A stretch of 64,000 nucleotides of DNA, from assembly GCA_021816765.1 (NCBI GenBank), contig JAKAXB010000001.1, positions 1 through 64,000 on the forward strand, written 5' to 3'. Below, piece by piece: positions 36,697 to 44,944 of the stretch (positions within the stretch are counted from its first letter, which is position 1; the number at the start of each line of letters is the position of its first letter). The stretch is from Natronospirales bacterium. GTDB taxonomy: Bacteria; Pseudomonadota; Gammaproteobacteria; Natronospirales; REEB76. The notes below the pieces were generated by a model. That model did no database searches. It was not told the origin of the DNA and saw only the letters and a program-made list of their open reading frames with translations. The position numbers were made by a program, and so were the translations under genes.

Positions 36697-38040
36697 TTAA
36701 AACAGCAGATATTCGAGGGATATCGAAAAACGATTGCTCTGGTAGGAATATATCCCGACATTCGACGAGTTTTTCAGATAGCGGTATTCGGCTTTCAGGC
36801 TCCACCATTTCGCGAGTTTGTACTCGGCTCCGATCCTGCCGATATAGAACACATCACTTCGCCCAATAGTGGTAGTGGTATTGCCGCTGACCAGAATGTC
36901 GGGTTTGCCGTATAGGCTCTTCTCATAGGTTACGCCGAATTCCCAACTCAGCATGTCCGTGGAGCGCAGTTTGAGTTGTGCATACAGGCGGTTTCGGGTG
37001 GGGGAGGCACTGAGAAACTCCGTTCCCAGCGTGAGATCGTTGCGCCGGTTGATTTCGTGTTGATAGCCGAAGGTTGCTTCATAACCGGGAGCCGTGATCT
37101 CGTCTTCTATGAACACCTGTTGTTGCCATCCGGTAAGATAATCGAAGCTCCGGTCTCCTGATACCTGCTGGTATTCATAACCAGCCGCCAGCCGGTTGCC
37201 ATCGGCGAGCGTTTTCTTCGCTTCCAATTGAAAGGAGTGCAGCGTTTCGAAACCGGCTCCGCCGAGAGTGACATTGCTGCCTGACACGCCCATCCGCGCC
37301 GACCAGGGGGCCGATGCGTATCGGTATTGCGGTCCAAGAGTCAGCATGGTTTCGTTGTATTGACTCAGGCGCTGATAATCTGTGCCGTAGTAGCTGCCGG
37401 ATAGCTGGATTCCGTTCGCATACGATCCGGTCAACTGGCCTACACCACCGGCCAATACGGTCGTCAGCGTCGATCCCTGACGCGACGGGAGCACCACCCC
37501 GGACTGGGGCATGAGCGCGACGTTGTCGTCATAGCCGCTGGACAGGTTTGCATACCCGAACCAGCGCACAGGGCGGGAGATGCTCGTCATGAGACGGGTA
37601 ATTTCGGCGGCGGCGAGCCGTTTTATGTCCGGCTGGGATGCATCGGCATAGGCGGTCCGGTATTCCCGCAGTGCGGTGGTGCGCTCGCCCCGGGCGACGG
37701 CAATCAGTCCCAGGTTGTAATGACAGAGCGCGGCAAGCCCCCTCGCATGCAGCAGGTTTTCAAACTCGCGCTGCGAAGAAGCATAGAGACCCAGACGGTA
37801 ATAGGTGGCGCCCAGGCTGTAGTCGAGTTGTACGCCCTTGTATCCCGCAGCCCGGGCTCGAAGGAACGCGTCGAGCGCGTGGGTGTAATCGCCCGCCTGG
37901 AATGCGGCAACACCATCGGCATAGGCCGTCTCGCCAGTCCCGGCGGCAGATTTCATTGCGGCGTAACTCCGGGTACAAAGAAGCAATGCGAGCAAGGTCA
38001 GCAAGATCGGGAGTAACCGCTGCACAGGAAGCTCCATCAA
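36697..38040 (-). CDS. TPR-containing outer membrane beta-barrel protein
   Basis: 447 residues. Signal peptide (residues 8-28). Residues about 35-150 are TPR-like (AYADGVAAFQAGDYTHALDA, YSLGATYYRLGLYASSQREF, CHYNLGLIAVARGER). From about 160 amphipathic beta strands alternate with turns to a C-terminal aromatic ending (SISLEYLLF), as in outer-membrane barrels. The layout resembles surface lipoprotein assembly modifiers, but identity is not certain. Downstream of the ECF operon on the same strand, separated by a terminator hairpin. Confidence 0.68.
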   Translation of the reverse strand: MMELPVQRLLPILLTLLALLLCTRSYAAMKSAAGTGETAYADGVAAFQAGDYTHALDAFLRARAAGYKGVQLDYSLGATYYRLGLYASSQREFENLLHARGLAALCHYNLGLIAVARGERTTALREYRTAYADASQPDIKRLAAAEITRLMTSISRPVRWFGYANLSSGYDDNVALMPQSGVVLPSRQGSTLTTVLAGGVGQLTGSYANGIQLSGSYYGTDYQRLSQYNETMLTLGPQYRYASAPWSARMGVSGSNVTLGGAGFETLHSFQLEAKKTLADGNRLAAGYEYQQVSGDRSFDYLTGWQQQVFIEDEITAPGYEATFGYQHEINRRNDLTLGTEFLSASPTRNRLYAQLKLRSTDMLSWEFGVTYEKSLYGKPDILVSGNTTTTIGRSDVFYIGRIGAEYKLAKWWSLKAEYRYLKNSSNVGIYSYQSNRFSISLEYLLF

Positions 38041-38214
38041 TCCCCAAGGCCGGGCCGCTATTGTGGGCCATGGTGCACAATGAGCACAAATTCCATCCGC
38101 AGTAGGCCCGGGCGAAACCGGTTGCGAACTTCAGGGCAGTTGAATCTATCCGGGTGTTTCACCGACGCGCACTCGCTACCCATTTTGCAGGGCGCCGGCG
38201 ATTGGGAAATGAAG

Positions 38215-38241
38215 AAAACCGCGAAGTGAATTCGCGGTTTT
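38215..38241 (-). terminator. Intrinsic terminator after the ECF operon
   Basis: Arms AAAACCGCGAA (38215-38225) and TTCGCGGTTTT (38231-38241) with a 5-base loop. On the minus strand it ends in a T run and lies about 60 bp after the stop of the Gln/Ala-rich gene. Confidence 0.72.
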
Positions 38242-38299
38242 CGGTTTCGTAATTTCCCGGGATTGATTTTTCAGGGCGTCATGCTGCCCGGTTGCGGCA

Positions 38300-38809
38300 T
38301 CAACCCCGCGGCGGCCCTGGTGGTGGAGGCGGCGGCGGTGGCGGGGGGGTGGGTTGCTGATGGCTGAGCGTTTGCGCTTGCTGTTGCGCCTGCCGGGCCT
38401 GCTGTGCCTGGTTTGCCGCGGCATCTTCCGCTTGCTGTTGCGCCTGCGCTGCCGACTCCTCGATCTGCCGGCTGGCATCGGCTTCGTGCTGTGTCGCCTG
38501 CTGTGCCTCCTGGGTCTCCTCAATCTGTTGCGCCGATTGCGCCGTCTGTTGGCCGAACTGACTGGCATTACCGGTTTTGCTGCCGGGAGGAGGCGTGGGG
38601 CCCGGCTTACGCGCGCCCGCATTGGCAGGTACGGTGATGTTCTGCACCACTGTCTTGAGCACATCCTGTCCGCCGGGGATGACCGTCATGGTCACATCCG
38701 GCTGCGTCGCCTTCGGCGTTGTTGACCCGTTACCTGCCCAAGCGGGCCTGCAGGCCAGGGTCAGCGTGCCCAGCAGACACCCATGCGCGATATACAGTCT
38801 CATGTTCAT
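38300..38809 (-). CDS. Exported Gln/Ala-rich coiled-coil protein with polyproline tail
   Basis: 169 residues from ATG 38809; an in-frame extension upstream crosses the anti-sigma gene in the wrong frame and is rejected. Signal peptide MNMRLYIAHGCLLGTLTLAC ends near PAWA. Residues about 70-145 are a highly charged Gln/Ala/Glu helix (ASQFGQQTAQSAQQIEETQE onward), followed by eleven prolines in TPPPPPPPPPPGPP. Third gene of the ECF sigma operon. Function unknown; possibly an envelope-spanning or structural element. Confidence 0.68.
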   Translation of the reverse strand: MNMRLYIAHGCLLGTLTLACRPAWAGNGSTTPKATQPDVTMTVIPGGQDVLKTVVQNITVPANAGARKPGPTPPPGSKTGNASQFGQQTAQSAQQIEETQEAQQATQHEADASRQIEESAAQAQQQAEDAAANQAQQARQAQQQAQTLSHQQPTPPPPPPPPPPGPPRG

Positions 38810-38825
38810 GACGCGTGTACTCCTC

Positions 38826-39506
38826 TCAACCAAGCCCCGTCCACGCCAACAAGCGGTGAACGAGACCCCGTAATGATGCATCCTCAATCGCCATGACTTG
38901 CACTTTGAAAATGTTGTCCCGGCCGGCGTAATGAAGCACCGTTTCAAGTGTACCCGCAGTTCCCGGTTCGGCAACGAGTTGAAGATTGAGGACATTACGT
39001 CCCTGTGCCAACTCGCCGCTCCAAGCCACTTGCCGCTCACCCGGATGCCCCTGCAATTGCATGCCCTGGGGGACGTTGACAATGAAATCGACGTGATGGA
39101 GCGGATGCGCGGCATCCAGTGCGATGCGTACCACTGTCGCGGTGTCGGCCGGCACCAAAATGGCGCCGGCTTGCAGCTGGTATCCGGCCGTGGGCGCGGC
39201 GGCCCATTGCAGGGCAATGCCGATACCGATTCCGAGAAGGAGCAAAGCGGCGAGCGCCAGCGCCCAGCCCTTGGCGGCGCCGTGATGGCGGGGCTCGCCG
39301 GGACGCCGGGTGAAGGCCAGAACACGCTCTGCAAATGCGTACGGCACGGGTGGTTCGGGGAGCATCTGCAATATCTTCAGCGTTTCGCGGCCCAGCATCC
39401 ACGTTTTGCGGCACGCGGCGCAATGGGACAGGTGCTCCAGAACCTCCGGTGGCGGCGTGCCCAACGGTGCGGTATCCAGATAGTTGTGCAGCCGGTTACA
39501 GTTCAT
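38826..39506 (-). CDS. Zinc-finger anti-sigma factor
   Basis: 226 residues starting at ATG 39506 inside the last sigma codons (11-bp overlap). The N-terminal zf-HC2 motif is visible (LEHLSHCAACRKTW). One membrane segment follows (WALALAALLLLGIGIGIAL, about residues 80-98), then a periplasmic domain. This topology is that of ECF anti-sigma factors that hold sigma at the membrane. Coupled translation with the sigma gene supports pairing. Confidence 0.85.
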   Translation of the reverse strand: MNCNRLHNYLDTAPLGTPPPEVLEHLSHCAACRKTWMLGRETLKILQMLPEPPVPYAFAERVLAFTRRPGEPRHHGAAKGWALALAALLLLGIGIGIALQWAAAPTAGYQLQAGAILVPADTATVVRIALDAAHPLHHVDFIVNVPQGMQLQGHPGERQVAWSGELAQGRNVLNLQLVAEPGTAGTLETVLHYAGRDNIFKVQVMAIEDASLRGLVHRLLAWTGLG

Positions 39507-40086
39507 ATTGTGAAGCCTCATCTGTTATCACGTCCGAACGCATCAAAGGGTTCCGGTCGCCGAGTGCGGCACGCAGTTTCCGACGCGCGCGGAATAGCCG
39601 GGACTTGAGCGTGCCCAGGGGGAGATGCAGGACGTCGGTCAGCTCGGGAAGGCTGCGGCCTTCCACGTCGTGCAGTACCAGAAGCGCCCGGTGGTCCCTG
39701 CTCAGGCTGTAGAGTGCGGCCAGCACCTCCCGGCGGAGATCAGCGGCGTGTACCTCTTGCTCCACTGCAGAAGCCCCTGCCTCGTTTTCGAAAAGGGCTT
39801 CCCAGGGCTCGGGATGCAGGTGGCCGAAGGGCGTGCGTCGCCGGTGGCGCCACTGGTCAACGAACAGGTTATGCAGCGCCCCGACGAGCCACGGCCGCAG
39901 CCCAACCACCTGGGCCAGGTCCTGCGGGCCGCGGTACAGACGCACCATGAGTTCCTGCACCAGGTCTTCTGCGTCCTGGTTGTGCCCGGTCAAGCGGTAG
40001 GCCATGCGGTAGAGCCCGTCGAGATGGGGGCGCACCAAGGTCTCAAACTCCACGCGGTGGTTGTCGTTGCCTGTCACCGGAAGCAT
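39496..40086 (-). CDS. ECF sigma-70 factor
   Basis: 196 residues with region 2 (LVRPHLDGLYRMAYRLTGHN, QDAEDLVQELMVRLY, WLVGALHNLFVDQWRHRRR) and region 4 (LYSLSRDHRALLVLHDVEGR, SLPELTDVLHLPLGTLKSRL). Overlaps its anti-sigma gene. It is divergent from the DUF4382 lipoprotein gene. Both share a GGAAC-N16-CGT promoter pattern, suggesting autoregulation. Confidence 0.92.
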   Translation of the reverse strand: MLPVTGNDNHRVEFETLVRPHLDGLYRMAYRLTGHNQDAEDLVQELMVRLYRGPQDLAQVVGLRPWLVGALHNLFVDQWRHRRRTPFGHLHPEPWEALFENEAGASAVEQEVHAADLRREVLAALYSLSRDHRALLVLHDVEGRSLPELTDVLHLPLGTLKSRLFRARRKLRAALGDRNPLMRSDVITDEASQYEL

Positions 40087-40117
40087 GTCTTAAGCAGGTT
40101 GGTCACCTCTTCAAAGG

Positions 40118-40145
40118 GTAACGCCGTACGCCGGCGAAAAGTTCC
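40118..40145 (-). promoter_or_regulatory. Candidate ECF promoter of the sigma operon
   Basis: Minus strand GGAACT (40140-40145), 16-bp spacer, CGTTAC (40118-40123), ending about 30 bp upstream of the sigma start. It matches the ECF -35 GGAAC consensus and the motif on the opposite strand. Confidence 0.5.
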
Positions 40146-40216
40146 CAAGAAGGTATACAGACATGAAAAATCCGCTCCTCCCGCCGATGGGCGGCATAAA
40201 AAAATAGCTGAATGGG

Positions 40217-40244
40217 GGAACCCTGGACCTGTCGCAGACGTGAT
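40217..40244 (+). promoter_or_regulatory. Candidate ECF promoter of the DUF4382 lipoprotein gene
   Basis: GGAACC (40217-40222), 16-bp spacer, CGTGAT (40239-40244), about 40 bp before the ATG. It has the same spacing and a similar sequence as the divergent candidate. Confidence 0.5.
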
Positions 40245-40284
40245 TACCTTTAGTGTAGCGAACACATTCCTGAGGAGTACTCCC

Positions 40285-41178
40285 ATGTCAATAAAAACCC
40301 GGCAACTTACCTTTTTGCTTGCCGGCGCCCTGTTTATGGCGCTGACGGGCTGCAACGGCAGCGGTTCCAGTTTCACTACCATGAATCTCGCGGTTACGGA
40401 TACACCGGTGGACGGCGCGCAAAGCGTGGTGGTGGCGTTCACGGGCGTGGATCTGATGGGGCCGAACGGCCAGCAGAGTTTCCCCTTCAGCACAGAGAAA
40501 AAGATTGATCTGCTCCAACAGCAGGGCACCAACAGCGCCTCGTTGCTTGCAGGTGTCACCATCCCGGCAGGCACTTATCAGTGGATCCGCCTGGATATAG
40601 ATACCACCAATTCCTACATCATCACATCCACCGGCGCGCAATATCCGCTTACCATCCCGAGCGGCAGTCAGACGGGTCTCAAGCTGGTAAGCGGCTTCAC
40701 CGTTGCGCAGGGAAGCTTGGCGGACTTCGTGATTGATTTCAATCTGCGTCAGTCTATTACTCTGGCCAATACCAATGGCACGCCCACCTATATCCTCAAT
40801 CCCGCACTGCGTCTTATCAACATGCAGCAGGTGGGCACTGTCAGCGGTACCGTATCCAGCGCCCTCAGTATCGGCGGTACGCTGATCACTGCCACCAGCT
40901 GCAGCCCGGCGGTTTATGTATACCCGGGGACGGTAACCGTCCTGGATGGGTTCAACGTAATCGTAAGCGGCGGCATCACCCCGCTCACATCGGCCACGGT
41001 CAGTCTCAACAATACGACCGGCAGCTACGATTACACGGTGGGATTCCTGGCACCAGGTACCTACACCCTTGCCGCGACCTGTGCCGCCGATGACACAGCT
41101 GGCGCCACCAGCTTGGCATTTTCGGCCACCCAGCTTGCCACGGTGACGGCCAATACCACCACGACGGTTAATTTCTGA
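40285..41178 (+). CDS. DUF4382 domain lipoprotein
   Basis: 297 residues, start ATG 40285 with GAGGAG upstream. Lipoprotein signal ends in LTGC. The N-terminal half has the DUF4382 pattern (LAVTDTPVDGAQSVVVAFTG, then VTIPAGTYQWIRLDID). The C-terminal half is a Thr/Ser-rich beta-sandwich-like repeat (SGTVSSALSIGGTLITATSC, and GSYDYTVGFLAPGTYTLAAT). Predicted envelope lipoprotein under the divergent ECF sigma. Confidence 0.85.
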   Translation: MSIKTRQLTFLLAGALFMALTGCNGSGSSFTTMNLAVTDTPVDGAQSVVVAFTGVDLMGPNGQQSFPFSTEKKIDLLQQQGTNSASLLAGVTIPAGTYQWIRLDIDTTNSYIITSTGAQYPLTIPSGSQTGLKLVSGFTVAQGSLADFVIDFNLRQSITLANTNGTPTYILNPALRLINMQQVGTVSGTVSSALSIGGTLITATSCSPAVYVYPGTVTVLDGFNVIVSGGITPLTSATVSLNNTTGSYDYTVGFLAPGTYTLAATCAADDTAGATSLAFSATQLATVTANTTTTVNF

Positions 41179-41201
41179 CGGGATGCGATCACCTGTACCC
41201 A

Positions 41202-41229
41202 AGCCCCGCCGCTGGTGGCGGGGCTTTTT
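41202..41229 (+). terminator. Intrinsic terminator of the DUF4382 gene
   Basis: GCCCCGCC and GGCGGGGC arms with loop GCTGGT, followed by TTTTTC. It lies about 25 bp after the stop codon. Confidence 0.85.
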
Positions 41230-41370
41230 CTTTGGTGCGGATGCGTGGTTCACATCGAAACGCAGCCGCTGGTTCCCTGCCGGTCTTGATATGATGCAAC
41301 CCGTGATTTCGGAGACTTTCAAGCAAGCCGAGAATGCCCGTTCCGAGCCGAAACAACCGGAGCCTGTTGC

Positions 41371-41796
41371 ATGAATTCCAAGTTGATATTTGTCCCGATG
41401 ATGGCACTGGTTTTCTGGACATTTATCATCATGCTGTTCATGGCGTACAAGCGCTTCAGCGCGGGATTCGCCGGGCGGCTGAAGCCGGGCGCCTTCAAAG
41501 TGGGTGAATCACTGGAGGTGCCGCGGGATGTGCGTCTGGCAAACCGAAATTTTATCAACCTGTTCGAGATGCCGGTGCTGTTTTATGCGCTGTGCCTTGC
41601 GCTGTACGCAACACACAATGTGACGGAAACGTTGCTGGTGCTGTCCTGGATCTATGTATTATTGCGGGTGGCGCATTCTGTGATTCATGTCTCTTATAAC
41701 AAGATTCTTCACCGCTTTTCGATTTACGCCACAAGCAGCTTCGTTCTGCTGGCCATGTGGATTATTTTTGCCGTGGCACTGTATCGCCGAACATGA
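41371..41796 (+). CDS. MAPEG family membrane protein
   Basis: 141 residues with four membrane helices. It contains VPRDVRLANRNFINLFEMPV and RVAHSVIHVSYNK, matching the MAPEG family (membrane glutathione transferase relatives) with its conserved ANRNxxNLFE-type segment. Overlaps the next gene by 4 bp (ATGA). Activity unknown. Confidence 0.82.
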   Translation: MNSKLIFVPMMALVFWTFIIMLFMAYKRFSAGFAGRLKPGAFKVGESLEVPRDVRLANRNFINLFEMPVLFYALCLALYATHNVTETLLVLSWIYVLLRVAHSVIHVSYNKILHRFSIYATSSFVLLAMWIIFAVALYRRT

Positions 41797-42551
41797 CAGG
41801 ATCGGGCTTCAAAGATCATTTTTCCGGGCATGCGGCCGCCTACGCCGACGCACGACCACGCTACCCAAATGAGTTATTCACCTGGCTGGCGACGCTGACC
41901 CCGGATCACGATAGGGTTTGGGATTGCGGAACGGGCAACGGTCAGGCGGCGCTGGGACTTGCGGCACATTACCGGCAGGTGATTGCCACTGACCCGAGCA
42001 AAGGGCAGATCGAACATGCTTTTTCACACGAGCGTATCAGTTATCGCGTCGCGCCAGCGGAATCGCCGGGTCTGGAGCCGCGTTCCGTGGATCTCGTCAC
42101 GGTGGCTCAGGCGGTCCACTGGTTCGACCGGCCGGCCTTTTACAGGCGGGTGAGAGAAACGCTCAAGCCGGAGGGGGTCATCGCCGTGTGGTGTTACGGC
42201 CTGTGCAGCATTGAACCGATGATTGATGCGGCAGTCCAAGCTTTCTACACCGGTGAAACGAGTTCTTGCTGGCCGCCGGAACGGGCGCTGATTGACGCGG
42301 CTTACCGCAGCATTGAATTTCCGTTCACCGGAATCGAGCCGCCTGCTTTCTCCATGACGCAGCATTGGATATTGGCGCAGTTCCTGGCCTATCTGCGCAC
42401 CTGGTCGGCGGTGCAGAAGTTCATCGGCAGGAACGGCCGTGATCCCGTCGTCGGATTGGGCGAGTCACTGCGGACAGTCTGGGGCGATCCGCAGCAGGCG
42501 CGACAAGTGCGTTGGCTGTTGCACATGCGTGTAGGCCGGATCGCCCGCTGA
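41793..42551 (+). CDS. Class I SAM-dependent methyltransferase
   Basis: 252 residues from ATG 41793, overlapping the MAPEG stop. Motifs: DHFSGHAAAYADARPRYP, SAM site VWDCGTGNGQAALGLAAHY, VIATDPSKGQIEHA, and VDLVTVAQAVHWFDRPAFYR. It belongs to the Crg1/UbiE-like methyltransferases. Substrate unknown. The overlap suggests translational coupling to the membrane protein. Confidence 0.85.
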   Translation: MTGSGFKDHFSGHAAAYADARPRYPNELFTWLATLTPDHDRVWDCGTGNGQAALGLAAHYRQVIATDPSKGQIEHAFSHERISYRVAPAESPGLEPRSVDLVTVAQAVHWFDRPAFYRRVRETLKPEGVIAVWCYGLCSIEPMIDAAVQAFYTGETSSCWPPERALIDAAYRSIEFPFTGIEPPAFSMTQHWILAQFLAYLRTWSAVQKFIGRNGRDPVVGLGESLRTVWGDPQQARQVRWLLHMRVGRIAR

Positions 42552-42628
42552 CCGCGGTCGGATGGTTGATTCAAGTCATGGCGCCGCGCCACAACGCGGG
42601 CGCTCGGTGATTTCCTGCGGAGGACGCT

Positions 42629-42979
42629 GTGAACATGGACAAAAATGACCGGATTCCGCCGCACCAGCTGGAGGCCGAGAAGCAGACGATTGCCGTGCAC
42701 ATCTTCACGGTCTCGGCCGGACTGGTAGGTGCATGCCTGACCGTTATCGGACTGTTCCGGGTGATCTTCAAGCTCAAGGCCATAGACAGCGTTGCCACAC
42801 GCTTGCTGGCCATGGATGCCATGGGGTTCATGCTTGCCTGTCTGACTGCCTATCTGGCGTTGCGCACGGCATCCCGATCGCGCCGCAAGCGCCTGGGGTT
42901 GGCTGCTGATCTGATCTTCATCGCCGCGCTGGTGGCCATGGTGCTGATCGGCGCGCTCGTGGCGTATGAATTGATATGA
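42629..42979 (+). CDS. Small membrane protein (three to four TM)
   Basis: 116 residues, GTG start with GGAGGA 7 bases upstream; ATG 42635 is an alternative. Hydrophobic segments at about residues 22-45, 60-80 and 95-114 with a basic loop (RTASRSRRKRLG). No family recognised beyond general small integral membrane proteins. Confidence 0.6.
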   Translation: MNMDKNDRIPPHQLEAEKQTIAVHIFTVSAGLVGACLTVIGLFRVIFKLKAIDSVATRLLAMDAMGFMLACLTAYLALRTASRSRRKRLGLAADLIFIAALVAMVLIGALVAYELI

Positions 42980-43017
42980 ATACTTGCCTGCATCGCAATT
43001 GGCGCGTATCTGCCCAT

Positions 43018-43046
43018 AAAAAAGCGCGGCTCATCTGAGCCGCGCT
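43018..43046 (-). terminator. Intrinsic terminator of the PsiF-like gene
   Basis: Arms AGCGCGGCTCA and TGAGCCGCGCT at 43023-43046 with a 2-base loop. On the minus strand six T follow. It is placed about 25 bp after the PsiF-like stop. Confidence 0.8.
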
Positions 43047-43068
43047 GCTTGCAGCCGCAAGGAACAGT

Positions 43069-43449
43069 TTACTTTTGCATGCCACCCTCCAGGCATGCGC
43101 GCATGAAGGTCTTGCGTTGCTTGCCGGTGAGCTTCTTGCTCCCGGCTTCGGCGTTACAAGCCTTCATCTTCCCGCGCCGGCTTTCAGTCTTGTTCACGGT
43201 GTGTGCCGCCTTGTTCTTGGAGTTTCCCATGTTACCCGTGGGTTTGGTGGTTTTACCCCTGCCCTTCAGGCATTCACTCATGAATTTTTTGTGCTCCTCG
43301 CGCTTCATGCCTTTGGATTGATGGGCGCAGGCCGCGAACTTTTCCTGTTGCGGGGACATGTGCCTGCCTTCCCGGGCGGAAGCACCCGACGCGGACGCAA
43401 AAGCGGCCGCGGCGATGACTATAAATAACGGAACGATTAGTCTCTTCAT
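43069..43449 (-). CDS. psiF: PsiF-repeat protein
   Basis: 126 residues. Signal peptide (MKRLIVPLFIVIAAAAFASA) then two PsiF repeats: QEKFAACAHQSKGMKREEHK-KFMSECLKG and KMKACNAEAGSKKLTGKQRK-TFMRACLEG. The cysteine pairs of each repeat are present. Known relatives are induced by phosphate starvation in E. coli. Periplasmic; function unknown. No Pho box was identified by eye. Confidence 0.85.
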   Translation of the reverse strand: MKRLIVPLFIVIAAAAFASASGASAREGRHMSPQQEKFAACAHQSKGMKREEHKKFMSECLKGRGKTTKPTGNMGNSKNKAAHTVNKTESRRGKMKACNAEAGSKKLTGKQRKTFMRACLEGGMQK

Positions 43450-43580
43450 GTGAAATCTCCCTGTAGTTGAATTTACGTTGCATCCCTGTTAGAGCAGAGA
43501 CAAGGACATTCTATACGAGGATGAAAATACAGCAACCCGGGGGGGGATTAAGTCAAAAGCCCCGACTGTCCAAGCTTTTG

Positions 43581-44486
43581 TCAGGGGCGCCGGATAAGGC
43601 TTTCAACGGGAATCCGCGCCAACACGGCAGGCTCAGGTTGCAGGGTGGCGTGCTCGATGCCGTACTGTTGCAGCAGATGGTCCCGAAGACGACTCAGGAC
43701 ACCCAGCCAGGCGTCCATGTCGTCTATCACCACGTGGGCGGACAGGGAGGCCTCGTTGGAGGACAGCGACCAGATGTGCAGGTCATGGATCGAGCGCACG
43801 CCTGCGACCCCGGCCATACTATTGCCGACCTCGGCGATATTCATGCCGCGCGGCACACCCTCCAGCAACACCTGGCCCGCATCCCGCAGCAGCCTGAGGC
43901 TTGAGATCAGGATCAGCACGGCGATGAACAGCGACAGTAATGGGTCAATGGCCAGCCAGCCCGTCAGCCAGATGACCAGGCCGGCGGCGAAAGCGGCCAC
44001 CGAGCCGAGCATATCACCCAGCACATGCAACAATGCGGCGCGCGTGTTCAGGGATGGCTCACCGTGCTGTAGAATCTTGTAAACGACAATATTGATTACC
44101 AGTCCTATGAATCCCACGAGCATGACAACTTGCGCATCCACCGCAGGCGGATGCCGCAGCCGCGAAAACGCTTCAAACGTGATGCCGGTCACGACGGCGA
44201 ACATGAACAGGGTATTGATGAGCGCGGCGATCACTTCCATGCGGCCGAGGCCGTAGGTGTGCCGCCGCGAAGCTGGTCGTTGGGCAAGCCACGCGGCCAG
44301 CGCGGCCAGGGCAAGCGCCGCGCCATCCGTGGCCATATGCCCGGCGTCGCCCAGCAGGGCAAGTGAGTTGGCCCATAAGCCGGCAACCGCTTCTACAGCG
44401 GCGTAACCCAGGGTCAGCACCAGCGCGAACAGGAACGGACGGCTGCTGTGGGGATGAAGATGTTGCGGATGTGCGTGATCGTACAT
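43581..44486 (-). CDS. Cation diffusion facilitator (CzcD/ZitB-like) transporter
   Basis: 301 residues, six membrane helices. His-rich N-terminus (HAHPQHLHPHSSRP). The metal site HxxxD is in TM2 (LLGDAGHMATDG) and HxxxD in TM5 (LLHVLGDMLGS), as in Zn/Cd/Co exporters. A C-terminal cytoplasmic domain follows (IHDLHIWSLSSNEASLSAHV). Followed on the same strand by the rhodanese-like gene upstream. Confidence 0.92.
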   Translation of the reverse strand: MYDHAHPQHLHPHSSRPFLFALVLTLGYAAVEAVAGLWANSLALLGDAGHMATDGAALALAALAAWLAQRPASRRHTYGLGRMEVIAALINTLFMFAVVTGITFEAFSRLRHPPAVDAQVVMLVGFIGLVINIVVYKILQHGEPSLNTRAALLHVLGDMLGSVAAFAAGLVIWLTGWLAIDPLLSLFIAVLILISSLRLLRDAGQVLLEGVPRGMNIAEVGNSMAGVAGVRSIHDLHIWSLSSNEASLSAHVVIDDMDAWLGVLSRLRDHLLQQYGIEHATLQPEPAVLARIPVESLIRRP

Positions 44487-44497
44487 GGCGGCGTGTG

Positions 44498-44857
44498 TCA
44501 GTCCGTTGCGACCGGCAACCCGGAGGCTGTCCAGGCGCTGTAGCCGCCTGCCATGTTGACGACATTCTTGAACCCAAGCTCCCGCATGGTCAGGGTGGCG
44601 AGCGCCGAACGGCCGCCGCTCTGGTACTGCAGGACGACCTGACAGCCGCGGTCGCAGAGCAGGGGATGGGAGTCCACGCGGAATTCCAGCAGACCGCGCG
44701 GGATATTGATGGCGCCCGGCAAATGACCGGCGGAATATTCCTCCGGCTCGCGTACGTCCACTATGAGCACCCGGCCCAAGCGCCTGGAAACGTCTTGGGG
44801 CGTGATTTCGCGGATTCCGGTCTTGGCGCTGGCGACCAGTTCGGCGGCGGCGGTCAT
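44498..44857 (-). CDS. Rhodanese-fold protein lacking the catalytic cysteine
   Basis: 119 residues from ATG 44857 (MTAAAELVASAKTGIREITP). Fold markers: VLIVDVREPEEYSAGHLPGA, NIPRGLLEFRV and NMAGGYSAWTASGLPV. In the active-site loop the usual C-x-S-G-x-R is YQSGGRS. Codons at about 44617-44625 read CAG TAC CAG, so Tyr replaces Cys. A non-catalytic role or decay is likely. Divergent from the persulfide dioxygenase-like gene. Confidence 0.85.
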   Translation of the reverse strand: MTAAAELVASAKTGIREITPQDVSRRLGRVLIVDVREPEEYSAGHLPGAINIPRGLLEFRVDSHPLLCDRGCQVVLQYQSGGRSALATLTMRELGFKNVVNMAGGYSAWTASGLPVATD

Positions 44858-44944
44858 GGGTTCTTCCTCAGGTTGTCTGCTGCGGAGGGGTGAAACCGCA
44901 ACGGCAAATAGACTATGCTGTCTTGCACGGAGAAGGAAGCATGC

